Of a stretch of 41,060 nt of DNA, positions 38,617 to 41,060 are shown piece after piece. Both the position numbers and the translations under genes were made by a program. Each line of letters opens with the position of its first letter. Positions within the stretch are counted from its first letter, which is position 1. The stretch lies in the NCBI GenBank assembly GCA_036556965.1, contig DATBIO010000033.1, positions 1 to 41,060 on the forward strand. Reading direction: 5' to 3'. A model generated the notes under the pieces. It was not told the origin of the DNA, made no database searches, and saw only the letters and a program-made list of their open reading frames with translations. The DNA is from DATBIO01 sp036556965. Lineage in GTDB: Bacteria > Acidobacteriota > Vicinamibacteria > Fen-336.

Positions 38617-39930
38617 ATGCGGGCTCTCCGGGGCGCCCTCCTCTGCGCGGGCCTGGCCAGCGCCGCCTGCGGCGGGGGGAGCACGCCCGCCGCGCCCACC
38701 GCCACCGCCGCGGACTGTTCCCCCCGGGGCCAGAGCGGCTTCGTGCGGGACACGCTGCGCGACATCTACCTCTGGTACCGCGAGCTGCCCGACCCCGACC
38801 CCGCCGGCTTCGCCAGCCCCGAGGCGTACCTGGAGGCCGTGCGCTACCGGCTGTTCGACACCACCTTCAGCTACATCGCGCCCAAGGCCGTGGACCAGGC
38901 GTTCTTCTCCGACAGCCAGTTCATCGGCTTCGGCTTCAGCACCGTCCTCCTGGCCAGCGACGACTACCGCGTCACCGACGTCTTCGCGGGCAGCCCCGCG
39001 GCGGAGGCGGGGCTGGAGCGCGGGGCGCGCATCCTGGAGATCAACGGCCGCACGGTGGCGGACCTCGTGGCCAGCGGCGCCCTCGACGGCGCCTTCGGGC
39101 CGTCGGAGATCGGCGTCACCGCCATCGTGACCTTCCGCGACCGCGGCGGCCGCGAGCTCACGTCGTCCATGACCAAGCGGCTGGTGACCATCCCGCCGGT
39201 GGCCCTGACCCAGACCTACTCCTCGGGCGGGCAGCTCGTCGGCTACCTGGTGCTGAAGAACTTCGTCACGCCCACCACCCCGGCCCTGAACGAGGCGTTC
39301 GCCCGCCTGGCCGCGGAGGGAGTGGAGGACCTCGTCCTCGACGTGCGCTACAACGGGGGCGGCCTCGTCTCCGTAGCCCAGCACCTGGCCGGCCTCATTG
39401 GCGGCGCGCCCACGCGCGAGCAGGTGTTCGTGCGCTTCGTCCACAACGACAAGAACACCTTCCGCGACACCGCCCTGCGCTTCCCGCAGCCGGCCTCCGC
39501 GCTGGGGCTGGAGCGCATCGTGGTGATCACGAGCCGCCTCTCCGCCTCCGCCAGCGAGCTCATGATCAGCGGGCTGCGCCCCTACGTGCAGGTCACGGTG
39601 GTGGGCGACCGTACCTACGGCAAGCCCGTTGGGCAGTACAGCTTCGACTTCTGCGACCGGGTCCTGCACCCGGTGTCGTTCAGCGCCCGCAACGCGCGCA
39701 ACGAGGGCGACTACTTCGAGGGCATCCCCGCAGACTGCGGGGCCCCCGACGACCTCGCCCACGCGCTGGGCGACCCTGCGGAAGGGTCGCTGGCGGAGGC
39801 CTTGCGCTACCTCCGCACCGGCGCGTGCAGCTCCACCGCCACCGCCGCCGCCCGCGCCCAGGCCCGGCGCCGGCCGGCGCGCCAGCCCCACCAGGCGGAC
39901 GGCTGGCAGTCCCTCGTCGTCGCCTACTGA
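38617..39930 (+). CDS. S41 family C-terminal-processing-like peptidase, lipoprotein
   Basis: Protease of 437 residues. Signal and lipobox (LASAAC, Cys near residue 19) make it a lipoprotein. An N-terminal helical domain is followed by a PDZ domain (about 95-180; VFAGSPAAEAGLERGARILE in its core). The tail-specific protease core has nucleophile Ser near 310 in SRLSASASELM and the general-base Lys near 339 in TYGKPVGQ; LDVRYNGGG precedes them. These are the Ser-Lys dyad residues of the family. The last 30 residues are basic and low complexity (AAARAQARRRPARQ). The family processes or degrades periplasmic proteins. The neighbours give no clue to its target. Confidence 0.9.
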   Translation: MRALRGALLCAGLASAACGGGSTPAAPTATAADCSPRGQSGFVRDTLRDIYLWYRELPDPDPAGFASPEAYLEAVRYRLFDTTFSYIAPKAVDQAFFSDSQFIGFGFSTVLLASDDYRVTDVFAGSPAAEAGLERGARILEINGRTVADLVASGALDGAFGPSEIGVTAIVTFRDRGGRELTSSMTKRLVTIPPVALTQTYSSGGQLVGYLVLKNFVTPTTPALNEAFARLAAEGVEDLVLDVRYNGGGLVSVAQHLAGLIGGAPTREQVFVRFVHNDKNTFRDTALRFPQPASALGLERIVVITSRLSASASELMISGLRPYVQVTVVGDRTYGKPVGQYSFDFCDRVLHPVSFSARNARNEGDYFEGIPADCGAPDDLAHALGDPAEGSLAEALRYLRTGACSSTATAAARAQARRRPARQPHQADGWQSLVVAY

Positions 39931-39955
39931 GCCGGCGGCGCGCCGTCTCCCGGTC

Positions 39956-41008
39956 TCAGGCGCCGGCCGGCAGCTCGAGCTCGACCTGGAAGGCGTCGGC
40001 CACGGGCGCGAGGCGCAGCTCCGCCTCGCGGCCGTAGAGCGTCTCCAGCCGGCGCCGCACGTTCTCGATGCCGATGCCGCTCCCCTTCCGCGCGGGCGCC
40101 CCCTCCTCGCGCGGGTTGGCGATGGCCAGGAAGAGCCGGTCCCCCCGGCGTCTCGCCTCCAGCCGCACCGTCCCCCCTTCCACGCACTGCGAGATGCCGT
40201 GCGTGACCGCGTTCTCCACCAGCGGCTGCAGGAGGAGCGGCGGCACCAGGCAGGCCAGGGCCTCCTCGTCCACGCGCGGGGCGAAGTGCAGGCGTGACCC
40301 GAAGCGGATCTTCTCGATGGCCAGCAGGTCCTCGGCCAGGGCCAGCTCCTCGGACAGGGGCACGCGGTCGCGGGCGCCGAGGGCGAGGCTGCGCCGCAGG
40401 AAGTCCGCGAGGAGGAGGCACACCCGGCGGGCCTCCTCCGGGCGGGTGCCGATGAGGGCGTTGATGGAGTTGAGGCTGTTGAAGAGGAAGTGGGGATGGA
40501 TCTGGGCGCGCAGGGCGCGCAGCTCGGCCTCGCGGGAGAGGATCTGGAAGCGCAGCGCCTCCGTCTCCGCGCGGCGCGAGTCCTCGAAGGCCACCAGGAG
40601 GTAGTTCAGGGCGGCGGCGAGCAGGAAGAGGAGCAGGCCCAGGCCGAAGAGCAGGGGAGCGGCCCGGCGCTGGCTCAGGGCGAGGCCGGGGAAGAGCCCG
40701 AGGCTCTCGAGGGCGGCGGCCCAGAAGCGCGAGGCGAGGAGCCAGAGGCAGGCGGAGAGTCCCGCCGCCGCGATCTGCGTGCCCGCGACGTGGCGCAGCC
40801 CTCCTCGCAGGGGGGCCACCCGGCACACCCAGAACGCGCCCAGGCAGACGAAGGCGTAGAGCGCGGCCAGGGGGACGGCCATGGCCAGCGCGCTCCACCA
40901 GGTGAAGCCGCCGCCCACCACGAGGAGGGCCGAGAGGAGCCAGCCCAGGAGCTCGAAGGCGAGGACGTAGGCCAGGAGCCGCCGCCAGTCGGCGAGGATC
41001 GGGTGCAT
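39956..41008 (-). CDS. LytS/YehU-type sensor histidine kinase
   Basis: Membrane sensor kinase of 350 residues. Four hydrophobic segments lie in the first 140 residues, without a periplasmic domain of any size. The cytoplasmic part has the His_kinase (PF06580) signature QIHPHFLFNSLNS with phosphoacceptor His near 173, and the N box LQPLVENAVTHGI. The G box is GSGIGIENVRRRL. Such kinases pair with LytTR-type response regulators, usually adjacent; no regulator gene is inside the window, so it may lie on the other side or elsewhere. Start at ATG 41008. The ligand is unknown. Confidence 0.92.
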   Translation of the reverse strand: MHPILADWRRLLAYVLAFELLGWLLSALLVVGGGFTWWSALAMAVPLAALYAFVCLGAFWVCRVAPLRGGLRHVAGTQIAAAGLSACLWLLASRFWAAALESLGLFPGLALSQRRAAPLLFGLGLLLFLLAAALNYLLVAFEDSRRAETEALRFQILSREAELRALRAQIHPHFLFNSLNSINALIGTRPEEARRVCLLLADFLRRSLALGARDRVPLSEELALAEDLLAIEKIRFGSRLHFAPRVDEEALACLVPPLLLQPLVENAVTHGISQCVEGGTVRLEARRRGDRLFLAIANPREEGAPARKGSGIGIENVRRRLETLYGREAELRLAPVADAFQVELELPAGA

Positions 41009-41042
41009 CGGTGGCGCCTAGTGTCTCCCGCGCCGCCGTGTC

Positions 41043-41060
41043 CTAGTTGCGGACCTCGAC
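41043..41060 (-). CDS. Possible 3' end of a neighbouring gene (VEVRN stop)
   Basis: The last 18 bases of the window, read on the minus strand, give VEVRN followed by a stop. This may be the C-terminus of the gene upstream of the histidine kinase gene, which would then share its transcript. Only five codons are visible, so it is a guess. Confidence 0.3.
   Translation of the reverse strand, partial: VEVRN

Noticed and set aside
1..41060. tRNA, rRNA, CRISPR repeats, insertion sequences and phage genes
   Set aside because: I looked and saw no cloverleaf-like segments, spaced direct repeats, transposase motifs (DDE, HUH, serine or tyrosine recombinase) or phage structural proteins.

Overview
The window is very GC-rich chromosomal DNA (well over 65% by eye, not computed), packed with housekeeping, signalling and cell-envelope genes. 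I see no rRNA, tRNA, insertion sequence, phage gene, integrase or CRISPR array. The mix points to an Acidobacteriota-like bacterium: a TPR-tailed Ser/Thr kinase opening with MTPERW, an S9 peptidase with beta-propeller repeats, a TonB-type receptor, a LytS-type histidine kinase and many secreted proteins of unknown function. Myxococcota is the main alternative. The assignment is inferred from protein style only.

Layout. 1-2702: a PafA-like phosphatase (5' end cut by the window) coupled to a transaldolase. 2719-5461: a secreted S9 peptidase divergent from a VanX-like dipeptidase lipoprotein. 5535-7424: a LemA / TPM / TPM operon. 7431-10157: a membrane Ser/Thr kinase with a TPR tail, divergent from a GntR/FCD regulator coupled to a serine-hydrolase gene (10274-12753). 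12750-15733: a sigma-54 activator coupled to a second membrane Ser/Thr kinase. 16010-18977: a divergent three-gene envelope operon (secreted unknown, Ig-like lipoprotein, outer-membrane barrel). 18974-19513: an Ogt methyltransferase. 19644-25209: an ABC-transporter locus whose substrate-binding protein is fused to an OmpA domain, flanked by coiled-coil and basic proteins. 25220-28217: a TonB-type receptor and a cupin. 28237-29880: an SDR oxidoreductase and a secreted pilin-like protein. 29974-34054: a secreted dimeric-barrel protein, an OPT transporter and an LhgO-like oxidase. 34056-36889: DUF2721 and Npt-type carrier genes divergent from a haloalkane-dehalogenase-like hydrolase. 36886-41008: a polytopic membrane protein, an S41 protease lipoprotein and a LytS-family histidine kinase.

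Two parts stand out. First, between the sigma-54 activator and the divergent envelope operon lies a 27-base inverted repeat (15802-15828, one mismatch) and, about 90 bases before the predicted start of transcription, a -24/-12 element with exact spacing (15880-15894). This looks like a complete kinase, activator, enhancer and target circuit controlling surface proteins. Second, the ABC locus at 19.6-25.2 kb carries a binding protein that appears anchored in the inner membrane at one end and able to bind peptidoglycan at the other. This is unlike an ordinary soluble importer component.

Many starts, on both strands, have a TANNNT box 6-9 bases before the start codon and no Shine-Dalgarno sequence. 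This suggests leaderless transcription is common here. Coupled starts (ATGA or GTGA overlaps) are frequent inside operons.
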